A stretch of DNA of 64,000 nucleotides from Acidimicrobium ferrooxidans (GCA_020723485.1 DYIU01000001.1:62001-126000); one strand, 5' to 3'. Shown: positions 8,005 to 16,797, counted from the first letter of the stretch. A program made the numbers and translations. The notes: generated by a model not told the origin, from the sequence alone.

Positions 8005-9084
8005 ATGACTATGAAAAAGAACTCTGTTGAAACGGAAAAGATAGAAGGCGGGCTCTGGGTCAGGGAGGGCTTCGCCCGGGGCCCGGAGCCTGAGAGGCCG
8101 TTGGTCAGTGTGGTCACCGTCTGCCAGAACGACGAGAAACACCTGGAGCAGACCATCGAGAGCGTCCTCGGCCAGACCTACGGCGACATCGAGTGCATTG
8201 TCGTGGACAGGGGCTCCTCGGACGGCACACTCGACATACTCAGGAAATACGACAAGGACATCTCTTACTGGGTCAGCGAGCAGGACGACGGCCCGTACGG
8301 CGCCATGAACAAGGGGATATCGCTGGCGACCGGAGGGCTCGTGGGCATAATCGACGGCGGCGACTGGTACTTCCCGTACACGGCCGAGGCAGCCGTCGAG
8401 GCAAGTAGTGAGGACCCTGAGGCGCGTGTTTTCTTCGGCCCGCTCTACGTGACCGATGAAGAGGGCGTGCTCGAGTGCGTGTGGGAAGGAAGCGAGCAAG
8501 GCATCGAGCACAGGTCCCAGGTGAACCTTGCCACGTGCTTCGTCAGGAGCGCCGTATATGACGATTACCGGTTCAACACCAAGTACAGGCTTCTCGCCGA
8601 TTACGACCTGATGCTTCGATTGCACCTGGCGGGGATGAGGTTCCACCGCGTCGACAGGCCCCTGGCCTGGCACAGGGCCGGAGCCCGGAGCCCCGGTTAC
8701 TACCGTTCGGGAGCTGAATCTTACGACATCCGCTGGGGCAACGACCTCCTCACGCCGTGGCAGTACGTGGGAGGCCGCCTGGCCCTCGCGTTCGAAGCTC
8801 CGCTCGTGAAGCTCAGGCGTGTTGTCGCGGGTGGAGCGTACAGGGAGATATACGAGCTTCGCCGCGGGAGCGGCTGCCTGTATGCCGACAACCTCGCGTT
8901 GAAGGACGAGCTTGCGGCTGCCTCTGAGCATGTCGCCAGGGTCGATGCGGCGCTTTCAGAGCGCGATGCGGAAGTAGCAAGGCTCGACGCCGAGGTTGCC
9001 AGGCTGTCGCTTGCGCTGGAGGCGTCGTCCGCCGAGAGCTCCGTCTCCGGATACTTCAGGCGCCTCATGGGCCGCAATAGATAG
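8005..9084 (+). CDS. Family 2 glycosyltransferase with C-terminal coiled coil
   Basis: 359 residues. GT-A fold signatures are VSVVTVCQNDEKHLEQTIES at about residue 33, VDRGSSDGT, and an acidic IDGGDWYFP patch where the DxD normally lies. An EQDDGPYGAMNKG segment is characteristic of this subgroup. The last 60 residues are a heptad-like coiled coil (ERDAEVARLDAEVARLSLAL) ending in a short basic tail. ATG 8005 with AAGGGCAGCG upstream is preferred over the ATG at 7960. It likely transfers a sugar to a surface glycan. Confidence 0.82.
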   Translation: MTMKKNSVETEKIEGGLWVREGFARGPEPERPLVSVVTVCQNDEKHLEQTIESVLGQTYGDIECIVVDRGSSDGTLDILRKYDKDISYWVSEQDDGPYGAMNKGISLATGGLVGIIDGGDWYFPYTAEAAVEASSEDPEARVFFGPLYVTDEEGVLECVWEGSEQGIEHRSQVNLATCFVRSAVYDDYRFNTKYRLLADYDLMLRLHLAGMRFHRVDRPLAWHRAGARSPGYYRSGAESYDIRWGNDLLTPWQYVGGRLALAFEAPLVKLRRVVAGGAYREIYELRRGSGCLYADNLALKDELAAASEHVARVDAALSERDAEVARLDAEVARLSLALEASSAESSVSGYFRRLMGRNR

Positions 9085-9091
9085 CGGCCGG

Positions 9092-9841
9092 TCAGAGGAT
9101 TCCCAGTATGCCGACCGCGACGCCCGCGGCGGTCATAAGGCACCCAAGCGCCCAGACCAGCGCCTTTGCCCTCAGGTCGTCCACGAGCCACTCCTCGGGC
9201 TCCCAGCCGATGATGAGTGGCCCGCCGCCGCGCCTCCTTATGAGCGCGTCTCCTTCGGTCTTCCGCGCGGTGCCCAGTACGTAAGCCTCCTGGCCCAGTG
9301 GTATCAACCACTCGAACGTCCTGTACACGCCCTTGCCCCGTGCGTTTGCCATCGCCCTTATCACCGAATCGGCGGCCGCGTCAGCGCCGCGCTCCTCCGG
9401 CCTGTACCCAGGCGCCCCCTCGACCCCGTCGAGCGCGAGCTTCGGGATGAACCTCGCGCCGGAAGGGTCCACATCTATGGAGCCGGTGTCGTCGCGGAGC
9501 GCGAACGGGACGCGCATGCTCTCGTCGGCGACTTCCGCCCAGGACTCGCCCTTGTACAGCACGCCGTCCACGGTGAGGGTCACGTCGACCCTCTCCTCTA
9601 TCTTGTGCCGGAAGTAGAGGCACGGAAGGAGAGTCCCCGGGGCCCTCAGGGGCTCGGGCGCTTCTGCGGTACCGTGCAGCTGGACCCGCGCCCTCCCCGA
9701 GGCGCGCACTTTCTCGAGCGCGCCGCCTATCGTCGAGCGGCTGCTCCTCCTGACGAAGTACAGCCTGTGAGTGGGCCTCCAGAACGAAACCACGAGCCCT
9801 ACGCCGACCAGAAGTAAGATGATCCCGATTATCACCAGCAT
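9092..9841 (-). CDS. GIDE/BAM-domain membrane protein
   Basis: 249 residues. An N-terminal membrane helix (LVIIGIILLLVGVGLVVSFW) is followed by an extracytoplasmic domain of about 190 residues and a C-terminal helix (residues 225-248). The sequence (GRARVQLHGTAEAPEPLRAP, then PCLYFRHKIEE, and FALRDDTGSIDVDP) matches the GIDE or 'beside a membrane' domain known from mitochondrial MULAN. Prokaryotic homologues exist without the RING domain, and none is present here, so ubiquitin ligase activity is not implied. The function is unknown. It is divergent from the CoA ligase and shares a short intergenic region with a palindrome. Confidence 0.75.
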   Translation of the reverse strand: MLVIIGIILLLVGVGLVVSFWRPTHRLYFVRRSSRSTIGGALEKVRASGRARVQLHGTAEAPEPLRAPGTLLPCLYFRHKIEERVDVTLTVDGVLYKGESWAEVADESMRVPFALRDDTGSIDVDPSGARFIPKLALDGVEGAPGYRPEERGADAAADSVIRAMANARGKGVYRTFEWLIPLGQEAYVLGTARKTEGDALIRRRGGGPLIIGWEPEEWLVDDLRAKALVWALGCLMTAAGVAVGILGIL

Positions 9842-9847
9842 GCTCTA

Positions 9848-9873
9848 AGTATACAACCATACCGGTGTATACT
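9848..9873. promoter_or_regulatory. Palindromic operator overlapping divergent -10 elements
   Basis: Perfect inverted repeat AGTATACA, 10 bases, TGTATACT between two divergent genes. TATACT on each strand can serve as a -10 box, so the palindrome is suited to coordinate both promoters. The regulator is unknown. Confidence 0.55.
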
Positions 9874-9908
9874 ATTGGGACATCAGCGGTATCCAGGGAG
9901 GGGTCATC

Positions 9909-11390
9909 ATGAGCGTCCTTTACATCCGCCAGCCCGACGGCTCCCACGAGAAAGTCCCGGTCACGCCGGAGAACACCCGGAGTTACATAGAGAGCATCCC
10001 TCTCTACGCCGAGGACGACGACCCGCTCTTCTGGCCCGCGGACCGGGTGCGCGAGATGCAGGACGAGATGCTCAACCGGGAGCTCGACTGGGTCTTCGAG
10101 GGGCACGACTACTACAAGAGGACTTTCAAGGACGGCGGCATCGAGCGCGGCGACATCAAAGGCCTCGACGACCTCGAGAAGCTCCCGCTCACCTACAAGA
10201 AGGATTACATGGCCGACGCGGATTCCTTCAAGCTGAAGCCTGCCGAGCCCACCCTCTACGACTGGATATTCGAGGTGACTTACACCACCGGGTCCACGAC
10301 GGGAATGCCCACGCCGTTCTGGAACACCATCCACGACGCCCACGGTATCTGGCAGATGCTGTTCAGGGGGATAAAGCTCGGAGGGTTCCCGCCCTACGCG
10401 CGCGGCATAAACCTGTTCCCGCTTGGCCCGGTCCCGCACATCGGGTTCTTCCGGGCCCGGGACATCGGGATGCTGGGAATCGGCTCGCTCAACATGTACG
10501 GCTGCACCGGGATGCCGCACCCGGAGTTCCCGGTCCACCGCTCGATGGACTACGCGATGGACCTAATCGAGGGAGGCAAGGCCGAGGTCTGGCTGGGTAT
10601 CGCGAGCTTCATGCGGCGCCTCATCATGAAGGCGGAGCTCGAGGGCAGGGACTTCTCGGAGACAAAGCACATCCAGGCGCTCGGCGAGGCGTGCCCGCAG
10701 GCGATGAGGGACGACATGAAAAAGCGCCTGCAGAACATGGGCGCGGAGGACCCGTTCATCAGCAACTCCTACGGCTTCACCGAGATGCAGGGCGCCCTGC
10801 CGGAGTGCACCGACTTCAGCGGCTGCCACAACCCGGCGCCTAACCTCTACTTCTTCGAGGTGGTGGACGAGGAGACCGGAAAGCGGGTGCCGGACGGCGA
10901 GCGGGGGCTCTTCTGCATCACCCACCTGAACAGGCGGGGGACGGTGCTCCTGCGCTACGTGATAGGCGACCTGGGGGCGCTGACGCACGAGACCTGCCCC
11001 CACTGCGGGAGGACCAGCGAGCGGGCCGTCGTCGCGGTCGGCAGCACTTACGCTACGCGGACCGCGGAGCTGGTAAAGCTCAAGGGGACACTCATAAACC
11101 CGGAGATTCTCCGGGACGGCCTTGCGAAGACCCCGGGTGTGCAGGAGTACCAGATAATCTTCGACAAGAAGGACAAGGACGACCCCTACTCGCTCGACGA
11201 CCTCATAGTGAAGATAGCCCCCGAAGACGGCTTCGACCGGGCGAAGATCGAGGAAGAGGTGCAGTCGAAGATGGTCTCCGCGGTCGAGATGCGGGCGAAG
11301 GTCGAGTTCGTCGCAATGGAGGAGATATACGACCCGACCGTGGCACTTAAGGCCTACCGCGTCATCGACATGCGCCCGAAGCTCGATTAG
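9909..11390 (+). CDS. Phenylacetate-CoA-ligase-like adenylate-forming enzyme
   Basis: 493 residues of the PaaK branch of the ANL superfamily. The P-loop-like motif YTTGSTTGMPTPFWNT lies near residue 127, SYGFTEMQGA near residue 288, and a GERGLFCITHL/RYVIGD segment follows. A CPHCGR zinc-binding-like pair is present near residue 365. The C-terminal subdomain ends in KAYRVID. It would activate an aryl or other carboxylic acid to its CoA thioester; no phenylacetate pathway genes are nearby, so the substrate is open. ATG 9909 is preceded by GGGAGGGG. Confidence 0.85.
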   Translation: MSVLYIRQPDGSHEKVPVTPENTRSYIESIPLYAEDDDPLFWPADRVREMQDEMLNRELDWVFEGHDYYKRTFKDGGIERGDIKGLDDLEKLPLTYKKDYMADADSFKLKPAEPTLYDWIFEVTYTTGSTTGMPTPFWNTIHDAHGIWQMLFRGIKLGGFPPYARGINLFPLGPVPHIGFFRARDIGMLGIGSLNMYGCTGMPHPEFPVHRSMDYAMDLIEGGKAEVWLGIASFMRRLIMKAELEGRDFSETKHIQALGEACPQAMRDDMKKRLQNMGAEDPFISNSYGFTEMQGALPECTDFSGCHNPAPNLYFFEVVDEETGKRVPDGERGLFCITHLNRRGTVLLRYVIGDLGALTHETCPHCGRTSERAVVAVGSTYATRTAELVKLKGTLINPEILRDGLAKTPGVQEYQIIFDKKDKDDPYSLDDLIVKIAPEDGFDRAKIEEEVQSKMVSAVEMRAKVEFVAMEEIYDPTVALKAYRVIDMRPKLD

Positions 11391-11503
11391 GGTCAGACCA
11401 CTTTCGTTCCATTAGCAACAACAGTAACATCCGCAACGCTGATCATCGATGACGTGTTCGCTATGTTGTTAATGTTGCTAATGGAACGAAAATGGTCTGA
11501 CCC
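11390..11503. repeat. REP-like palindrome, family A (left of repeat-protein gene)
   Basis: Arms GGGTCAGACCACTTTCGTTC and GAACGAAAATGGTCTGACCC extend inward through CATTAGCAACA/TGTTGCTAATG. It is nearly identical, in the same orientation and including the central loop, to the copy at 13587-13701. It overlaps the CoA ligase stop codon. Confidence 0.9.
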
Positions 11504-11511
11504 CATTCAGT

Positions 11512-13527
11512 CTAGCGGAACATCCACTGGCCCATGCCGCTCGAGGCGCTGCCGCCCATCATCTCGTACGGCCTGATGTCCCACGGGCCGAACGGCGAGG
11601 TCCCGCGGCGGTCCCAGTACATTGAGCGCTCGACCACTATGCCGTCGACCGGCACCTGGCCGGCGTCCCGGCCGGCTCCGAACGCTACGCCCCCGCCAAG
11701 CATGTATACCATAGCCGACACCTGGAACTCGTTCGGCGCGTAGTCGGACACCCGGACTGTGCGGCGCGCCATGGCGGGCACCGCCAGGGCAACGGGGGCC
11801 CTGGGCCCCTCCTGGGTCATGAACAGGACGAAGACGTCCGCCTGCACCTCCATCGGGTTGAAGATGGTCAAAAACGTCTCGAACCCTACTCCGGTCGAGC
11901 CCTCGGGCATCATCCAGATGGTGCTCGGCATGTTGGCGCCGATTGTCGCGTGACCTTCCATCATCTCGTATGGCTGTTCGGCCTGCCTGTTGTCCCAGTA
12001 GGTGCTGCGCTCGGCCACGATGGGGACATCCGAGGTGACCTCGGTGGACACGTTGAAGTCATCCGGCACGTACTGCCCAACGCGGAAGGTGGCCCGCGAG
12101 CGCGCGGGCATCGTGGCGGTATCCTGCGCCACCACTCCGCCCCCGTTCGAGAACGACAGGGTCACCTGGGCCTCGCCTTCCTGGGGGTTCTGGAGCATCA
12201 CGTAAGTCTCGAACCCGCCACCCGTGGCGCCTTCGGCGAGCAGCCACTGGAAATCGGCGACAGGGGAGCCGGCGTCGGAGTTGCCCCCTATCATCTCCCA
12301 GGCCTCCGTTCCGGCCTCATCGGGGTCCCAGTACATCGAGCGGTCCGCGATGAGCGGGACGTCGGAGACCACCTCGGTCGCGACCTCGAAAGCGTCCGGG
12401 AGATACTCGTCGAGGTGCACCGTCCTGCGAGTGAGAGCCGGCACGACGATGTCCTTCTCGACCACCGGACCGTCCTTGGTCATCAGCGTGACCTTTGCGT
12501 TCGCTTCCTGGTCACCCGGATTCAGGAGCTGCACCCAGGTGTCGAAGCCGCCGGCGGTGGCCCCCTCCGGGAAGAAAGTGGTCCTCCCGCCGACCTCGCC
12601 CGCGCCCTTCCCGATGACAGGGAAGCTCGGGACGCCGAGGTTGGAGTGCCCGCCCTTCATCTCGAACGGCTGCGGGCTGCCCGGGGTGGAGCCGTTGCCC
12701 ATCACGTTCCTATCCCAGTAGGTGCTGCGCTCGGCCACGACGTTCGTCTCGGAGTGGACGATGGTCGAGACCCCCCACTGGTCCGGGACGTAATCGGCGA
12801 CCCTGATGGAGGTCCTGCTCTGCTGCGGCAGGGTCACGTTCACCGGGTCGAGCGGACCTTCCTCTGTCGAGAAAGTGACCCGCGCATCGGCCTCCAATCC
12901 CGGGTTCTGCAGGGTTATCCAGGTGTCGAAGCCGCCGCCGGTCGTGCCCTCGGCTATGTACCAGTCCGTGGCCCCGATGCCGGCTCCGACCACCACACTG
13001 TTGGGCTCGTCCGGGACCTCGGGGTTGCTCGTAGAGTAGTAGATGTCCACGCCGTCCGTGGCCAGGCCGGAGTTGTTGATGACCGTGCCCTGGGGCGTCG
13101 CGGGGTCGATGGTCACGGCGAACATGATGGTGACCATGTCCCCGGCCGGCACGGTGATGCCGTCGATCTGGACCGGGTCCTCCGAGACCACGGTAGCTGC
13201 TTCGTCGGAACAGTAGACACTGCCAGGGATTATCGACGTGTGCTCCGGGAGCGGGTCCATGAAGGTTATGTCCCCTTCCGGGACCTGGTTGGGATTGTAA
13301 ATGGTTATGAAGTAGCTGAAGGCGGCGCCGCTGGGGACCTCCTCCGGGGCGTACTTGTACACGACCAGTCCCGCGCTCACCGCGTCCGGCTCCCTCGGAG
13401 CCGCGTGCACCGCGCACGCCAGGGCGGCCGTGAGCATCAACGCGCACAGGAGCACTGCTCCCGCGGAGAGCGTCCTGCTGATTCGAGATGGGACGGTTCT
13501 GTGGTCACCCGGCGCAGGTGGTCTCAT
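11512..13527 (-). CDS. Secreted surface protein with DUF11-like domain and four YxAEG repeats
   Basis: 671 residues. A long signal peptide (hydrophobic core near residues 20-38, AVHA cleavage region) is followed by a DUF11-type beta domain (FSYFITIYNPNQVPEGDITF, residues about 45-180). Four tandem units of about 115 residues then begin near residues 187, 314, 426 and 534 with EG[TAS]TxxGF[DE]T, and each ends with a [ED]RSxYWD motif. The units resemble those in the multicopper oxidase at the left edge. There is no sorting signal or C-terminal membrane helix. It is probably a structural or adhesive exoprotein. ATG 13527 is chosen for the AAAGGAG site upstream. Confidence 0.8.
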   Translation of the reverse strand: MRPPAPGDHRTVPSRISRTLSAGAVLLCALMLTAALACAVHAAPREPDAVSAGLVVYKYAPEEVPSGAAFSYFITIYNPNQVPEGDITFMDPLPEHTSIIPGSVYCSDEAATVVSEDPVQIDGITVPAGDMVTIMFAVTIDPATPQGTVINNSGLATDGVDIYYSTSNPEVPDEPNSVVVGAGIGATDWYIAEGTTGGGFDTWITLQNPGLEADARVTFSTEEGPLDPVNVTLPQQSRTSIRVADYVPDQWGVSTIVHSETNVVAERSTYWDRNVMGNGSTPGSPQPFEMKGGHSNLGVPSFPVIGKGAGEVGGRTTFFPEGATAGGFDTWVQLLNPGDQEANAKVTLMTKDGPVVEKDIVVPALTRRTVHLDEYLPDAFEVATEVVSDVPLIADRSMYWDPDEAGTEAWEMIGGNSDAGSPVADFQWLLAEGATGGGFETYVMLQNPQEGEAQVTLSFSNGGGVVAQDTATMPARSRATFRVGQYVPDDFNVSTEVTSDVPIVAERSTYWDNRQAEQPYEMMEGHATIGANMPSTIWMMPEGSTGVGFETFLTIFNPMEVQADVFVLFMTQEGPRAPVALAVPAMARRTVRVSDYAPNEFQVSAMVYMLGGGVAFGAGRDAGQVPVDGIVVERSMYWDRRGTSPFGPWDIRPYEMMGGSASSGMGQWMFR

Positions 13528-13586
13528 GGTCGCTCCTTTGCTCGAGGCGGGCACGCGGTGTTTTCCATGATGAATCTATCACACAT

Positions 13587-13701
13587 GGGGTCAGACCACT
13601 TTCGTTCCATTAGCAACACCAGTAACATCCGCAACGCTAACATCGATGACGTGTTCGCTATGTTGTTAATGTTGCTAATGGAACGAAAGTGGTCTGACCC
13701 C
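13587..13701. repeat. REP-like palindrome, family A (right of repeat-protein gene)
   Basis: Arms GGGGTCAGACCACTTTCG and CGAAAGTGGTCTGACCCC, with the same interior as 11390-11503 apart from a few substitutions and a short indel. Both copies end in CCCCATTCA next to a leftward stop codon. Confidence 0.9.
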
Positions 13702-13703
13702 AT

Positions 13704-14141
13704 TCAGGCGACTGCGACCCTCTTAGGGTTCTTCGGGTCAACGGTCACGTCGATGACATTCCCGGGCTGGTACACGGGGATGTCCACCTGGTCTATCAGG
13801 CACCTAGTCTTGACCCGGTAGGGCTCACCGTTCTCGGGCTGGACCTCCAGCAGCAGCTCGATCTGCGGGTAGAACACGTTGACCTTTATCCCGGTGCTCC
13901 TGACTTCGAGGATGGTGGCCCTGGCCGGAACGCCCGTCCTCTGTATGCGGTAGCGCCTGACCTCCTTGCCGAAGAAGAACCACAGGCAGAACGCGATGAG
14001 CAGGGCCGATAATATCGTGATGACGACGCCGGCTACGGGCGACACGACGAAGACCGCCACCATCCCGATTGTGTAACCGACGAGCGCGCCGAAGGCGCCA
14101 ACCTTGGCCGGCGTACTGAACCTGGACCAGAGCTCCCTCAT
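13704..14141 (-). CDS. Two-helix membrane protein with C-terminal beta domain
   Basis: 145 residues. Two membrane helices (about residues 12-34 and 37-60) precede a soluble domain with RYRIQRTGVPARATILEV and a VIDVTVDPKNPKRVAV ending. This arrangement resembles DUF3592-type proteins. The function is unknown. ATG 14141 has GAGGAGAG 7 bases upstream. It lies 52 bases downstream of the aldolase gene and is probably cotranscribed with it. Confidence 0.6.
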   Translation of the reverse strand: MRELWSRFSTPAKVGAFGALVGYTIGMVAVFVVSPVAGVVITILSALLIAFCLWFFFGKEVRRYRIQRTGVPARATILEVRSTGIKVNVFYPQIELLLEVQPENGEPYRVKTRCLIDQVDIPVYQPGNVIDVTVDPKNPKRVAVA

Positions 14142-14193
14142 GGGACTCTCCTCTCCGACCGGGCCCGGGCCTCGCCGGGCACTGCCGCTCACG

Positions 14194-15081
14194 CTATATC
14201 AGGCCCGCCGCTGCGAGCGTGCTCCTGGCAAGCTCCTCCTGTGCGCCGGTCAGCTGCGGCAGGGGTGGTTTGACCGTGACGCTCATCTCCTGACCCAGGA
14301 GGCGTAGGGCGGCTTTCATCAAGGCGTGGGGTGTAGGTGTGGACGCCAGGAGAGGCGCAAGCATATAGAACTCGGCCTGGAGCACGGCCGCCTCCTCCGC
14401 CTGGCCAGCCTTCAATGCAGTATAAAGAGCAACCGCCTTCTCGGGAACGACGTTCGGGAGAGGGCAGATCGCCCCGCACGCGCCGACGCCCATCGTCTCC
14501 GTCAGGTTAAGGCACATGCCTGTAAACACGCTGAAGTCCGGGCCGGCGGCGCTCACCAGCGCCTCGACCTCACCCACGTCGAAGATGGTCTCTTTGGCGC
14601 CGACCACGTTGTCGAGCTGCGCGACGCGGGCTATCTGTTCGGCGTTGAACGCAAGGTGCGAATGGGTCGGGAAGTTGTAGAAGAGGATTGGGATGTCCAC
14701 CTCGCGGCACACCGACTCGTAGTGCGCGAAGACCGCGTCCTCGTCGAGCGGGTAGAAGACGTGGAGCGCGAGCAGCACCCCGTCCGCTCCCGCGCTTTTC
14801 GCGAAGCGCGCCATGGCCACCGCCGCCTCGGTGCCGCGCTCGTTGATGCCCACGATGACCGGCACCGCCCCCGCGCACTCCTCAGCAACCGACTCGACGG
14901 CCGCCTGCTGGAGGCCGCGCTCCAGGTAGGGGCATTCGCCGTTGCTGCCAAGGACGACCAGCCCGTGCACCCCGGCGTCGACCAGGCGCCTGGTCATTGC
15001 GCGCATCGCCTTCCGGTCGATGCCCCCGGAATCGTCGTACGCAGTCAACATGACAGTGAATATGCCTTCGAACCGCTTCAT
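14194..15081 (-). CDS. DapA-superfamily aldolase/lyase (not clearly DHDPS)
   Basis: 295 residues forming a complete TIM-barrel dihydrodipicolinate synthase/N-acetylneuraminate lyase fold. The Schiff-base Lys lies in VVGAKETIFD (about residue 162) and the Tyr in ILFYNFPTHS (about residue 133); GSNGECPYL is the carboxylate-binding loop. The Arg that follows the Tyr in true DHDPS (a P-[SG]-R-T pattern) is replaced here by His in PTHSH. A role other than lysine synthesis is therefore likely, with pyruvate as one plausible partner. No dap genes are nearby. Confidence 0.8.
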   Translation of the reverse strand: MKRFEGIFTVMLTAYDDSGGIDRKAMRAMTRRLVDAGVHGLVVLGSNGECPYLERGLQQAAVESVAEECAGAVPVIVGINERGTEAAVAMARFAKSAGADGVLLALHVFYPLDEDAVFAHYESVCREVDIPILFYNFPTHSHLAFNAEQIARVAQLDNVVGAKETIFDVGEVEALVSAAGPDFSVFTGMCLNLTETMGVGACGAICPLPNVVPEKAVALYTALKAGQAEEAAVLQAEFYMLAPLLASTPTPHALMKAALRLLGQEMSVTVKPPLPQLTGAQEELARSTLAAAGLI

Positions 15082-15230
15082 CTGCCGCGCCCCCCGTTAA
15101 GGATGCCGTTTCATCTGCGCTGCCTAATTGTATCCGAAGACGCTCCCTGCGGATGTCACTGCAACGCGGTAGACTGACCCTGCTGATTGCTCTGCTTGAG
15201 GTCCGAGCACATATGGTCTCAGACTGGGAT

Positions 15231-15283
15231 ATACTCAAGAGAGTATTCATATATACAATATCGATAGCATTAGATATACTATC
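15231..15283. promoter_or_regulatory. Candidate VapBC promoter/operator
   Basis: An AT-rich stretch in otherwise GC-rich DNA. It contains the palindrome ATACTC-AAGA-GAGTAT (15231-15246) and the inverted pair GATAG...CTATC (15263-15283) spanning a TATACT -10 candidate. Antitoxin autoregulation through such sites is usual for VapBC. Confidence 0.45.
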
Positions 15284-15315
15284 AGAAGAACTCATACATA
15301 CCCTGGGAGGCTCCC

Positions 15316-15522
15316 ATGGCGAAGACAACAGTAGATATCGACGAGAAGCTCCTGGCAGAGGCCAAAGCGGCCACCGGCGCCAGGACCACCAAGCAGGCCG
15401 TTAACGAAGGCCTGCGCCTCCTGGCGCGCCGGAAAAAGTTGAACGAGATCGCCGGTTTGCAGGGCACAGGGCTCACCGGGCTGACACACAGACAGCTGGA
15501 GAAGCTTCGCGAAGATGAATGA
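15316..15522 (+). CDS. vapB: VapB-type ribbon-helix-helix antitoxin
   Basis: 68 residues. The N-terminal half KTTVDIDEKLLAEAKAATG, then TTKQAVNEGLRLLARR, is the DUF2191/VapB DNA-binding region; the C-terminal half would wrap the toxin. It overlaps the PIN toxin gene by 8 bases. GGGAGG precedes the ATG. It would neutralise the toxin and repress its own promoter. Confidence 0.85.
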   Translation: MAKTTVDIDEKLLAEAKAATGARTTKQAVNEGLRLLARRKKLNEIAGLQGTGLTGLTHRQLEKLREDE

Positions 15523-15925
15523 ACAGGTCCTCATAGATACCTCGGCATGGATAGAGTTCTCACGACACGCACCGGGGCGGTCGGCCGTAGGTGACGAGGT
15601 GCGAGCGCTTATTGAGAGCGACCGCGCGGTCGTCACGCAGATAATCCTTGTCGAGCTGGCCCGGGGGGCGCGAAACGAGGAAGAGCTCGACTCATGGGCC
15701 GATATCTTCTCCGCGCTGAACGCCGTCTCGCTCGATGAAAGCGCGTGGTGGGAAGCCGCCCGGAATTCCTTCATGCTGGGACGAGGCGGTGTCAATGCCC
15801 CGGTGGTGGATACCGTCATTGCAACCGCGGCTATCTCGCATGGCATCTCTCTGCTGCACAGGGACAGGCACTTCATCGGTATCGCCCGGGTCCTCCCGCT
15901 CGAGCAATACTCGTTCACACAGTAA
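15515..15925 (+). CDS. vapC: VapC-type PIN-domain ribonuclease toxin
   Basis: 136 residues of PIN fold. The acidic residues are Asp in LIDTSAWIEF, Glu in ILVELARGA, Asp in VVDTVIATAA and Asp in HRDRHF, the complete set for a Mg-dependent RNase. It is translationally coupled to vapB. VapC toxins usually cleave tRNA or rRNA; the target here is unknown. Confidence 0.88.
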   Translation: MNEQVLIDTSAWIEFSRHAPGRSAVGDEVRALIESDRAVVTQIILVELARGARNEEELDSWADIFSALNAVSLDESAWWEAARNSFMLGRGGVNAPVVDTVIATAAISHGISLLHRDRHFIGIARVLPLEQYSFTQ

Positions 15926-16096
15926 GGGCGAGCGTCCGAGGAGCGACAGCCCACTTCAGAAAAGACCTGACCGCTGTTCAAAAGCGGCAACGAGGCCCGG
16001 TGTGTGACAGATGAGTCTAGAGGAACGTGGCGCCGGCGGGCGAAACATGATAGAAAGGCATACGAATATATTAGTTCCTTTCACGACCTTGACTGA

Positions 16097-16126
16097 TTGC
16101 AATGCGGGTCTGAATGGGTCTAATAT
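16097..16126 (+). promoter_or_regulatory. Candidate sigma-70 promoter for the lipoprotein gene
   Basis: TTGCAA, an 18-base spacer, then TAATAT, about 100 bases before the lipoprotein start. The rest of 15926-16223 shows no gene that I can support. Confidence 0.45.
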
Positions 16127-16223
16127 ACAGATGTAAAATCAGACGAAGGAGATGCTCGGTTCAGGCAATGGCCGCAGGCTACCGGTTTGGAGCCTGCCGC
16201 GTGTCCTGCAAGGAGGTCTTGGC

Positions 16224-16745
16224 ATGAGGAAGTACGTTGGGTTGCTCGTGTTGGTCACGCTGCTCGCCGGGCTCGTGGCCCTTGCAGGATGCGGCGCCAC
16301 CAAGGAAGGCGTCATCGTAACACCTGAGGGCGAGATCGAGTACAAGGAAGGCAAGATAGTCGTCACCGGCGAGGAAGGTGACGAGACCACGTGGACGGTT
16401 GATTCCCTGAGCGAGAGCGCGCTGGGAGTCCCGGTCCCCGACAACGCCGAGTTGGTCAAGGGCTCCATAGCGGTAATAGAGGCAGAGGGCACGCCCAACG
16501 AGAAATGGTCCGGCGCGACGTTCTTCACCGACGAGGCGCTCGACAGCGTCATCGCCTGGTACAAGACCGAGATGGGCGGCATGACGGGGTTCTCCGACAC
16601 TTCGACCACGCTGGACGGCCAGCAGGTCGGCCTCTTCTCCGTAGGCACCGGCAGCGAAGTGAAGTCGGTCATCGTAACGCCGGGCTTGAGTGGAGACCCC
16701 GGAAAGACGAAGATAGTGGTAGGTACCGCAGCGGGCCTGCAGTAA
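16224..16745 (+). CDS. Lipoprotein of unknown function
   Basis: 173 residues. MRKYVGLLVLVTLLAGLVAL is followed by the lipobox LAGC, so the mature protein is lipidated at Cys and anchored outside the membrane. The rest contains a segment SVIAWYKTEMGG typical of small proteins with a paired-helix 'amphipathic' region and a beta-rich remainder. AAGGAGG lies 7 bases before ATG 16224; the longer frame to 16152 lacks a signal. It is followed by another exported protein. Confidence 0.75.
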   Translation: MRKYVGLLVLVTLLAGLVALAGCGATKEGVIVTPEGEIEYKEGKIVVTGEEGDETTWTVDSLSESALGVPVPDNAELVKGSIAVIEAEGTPNEKWSGATFFTDEALDSVIAWYKTEMGGMTGFSDTSTTLDGQQVGLFSVGTGSEVKSVIVTPGLSGDPGKTKIVVGTAAGLQ

Positions 16746-16797
16746 TAGGACTCGAACCCACCGGCCGGACAGCCCGGAGGTCAAAGGGGGAGCAAGA

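Noticed and set aside
11390-13701. Composite transposon bounded by the two family A palindromes
   Set aside because: No transposase lies between them, no target duplication is evident, and the same palindrome occurs singly elsewhere.
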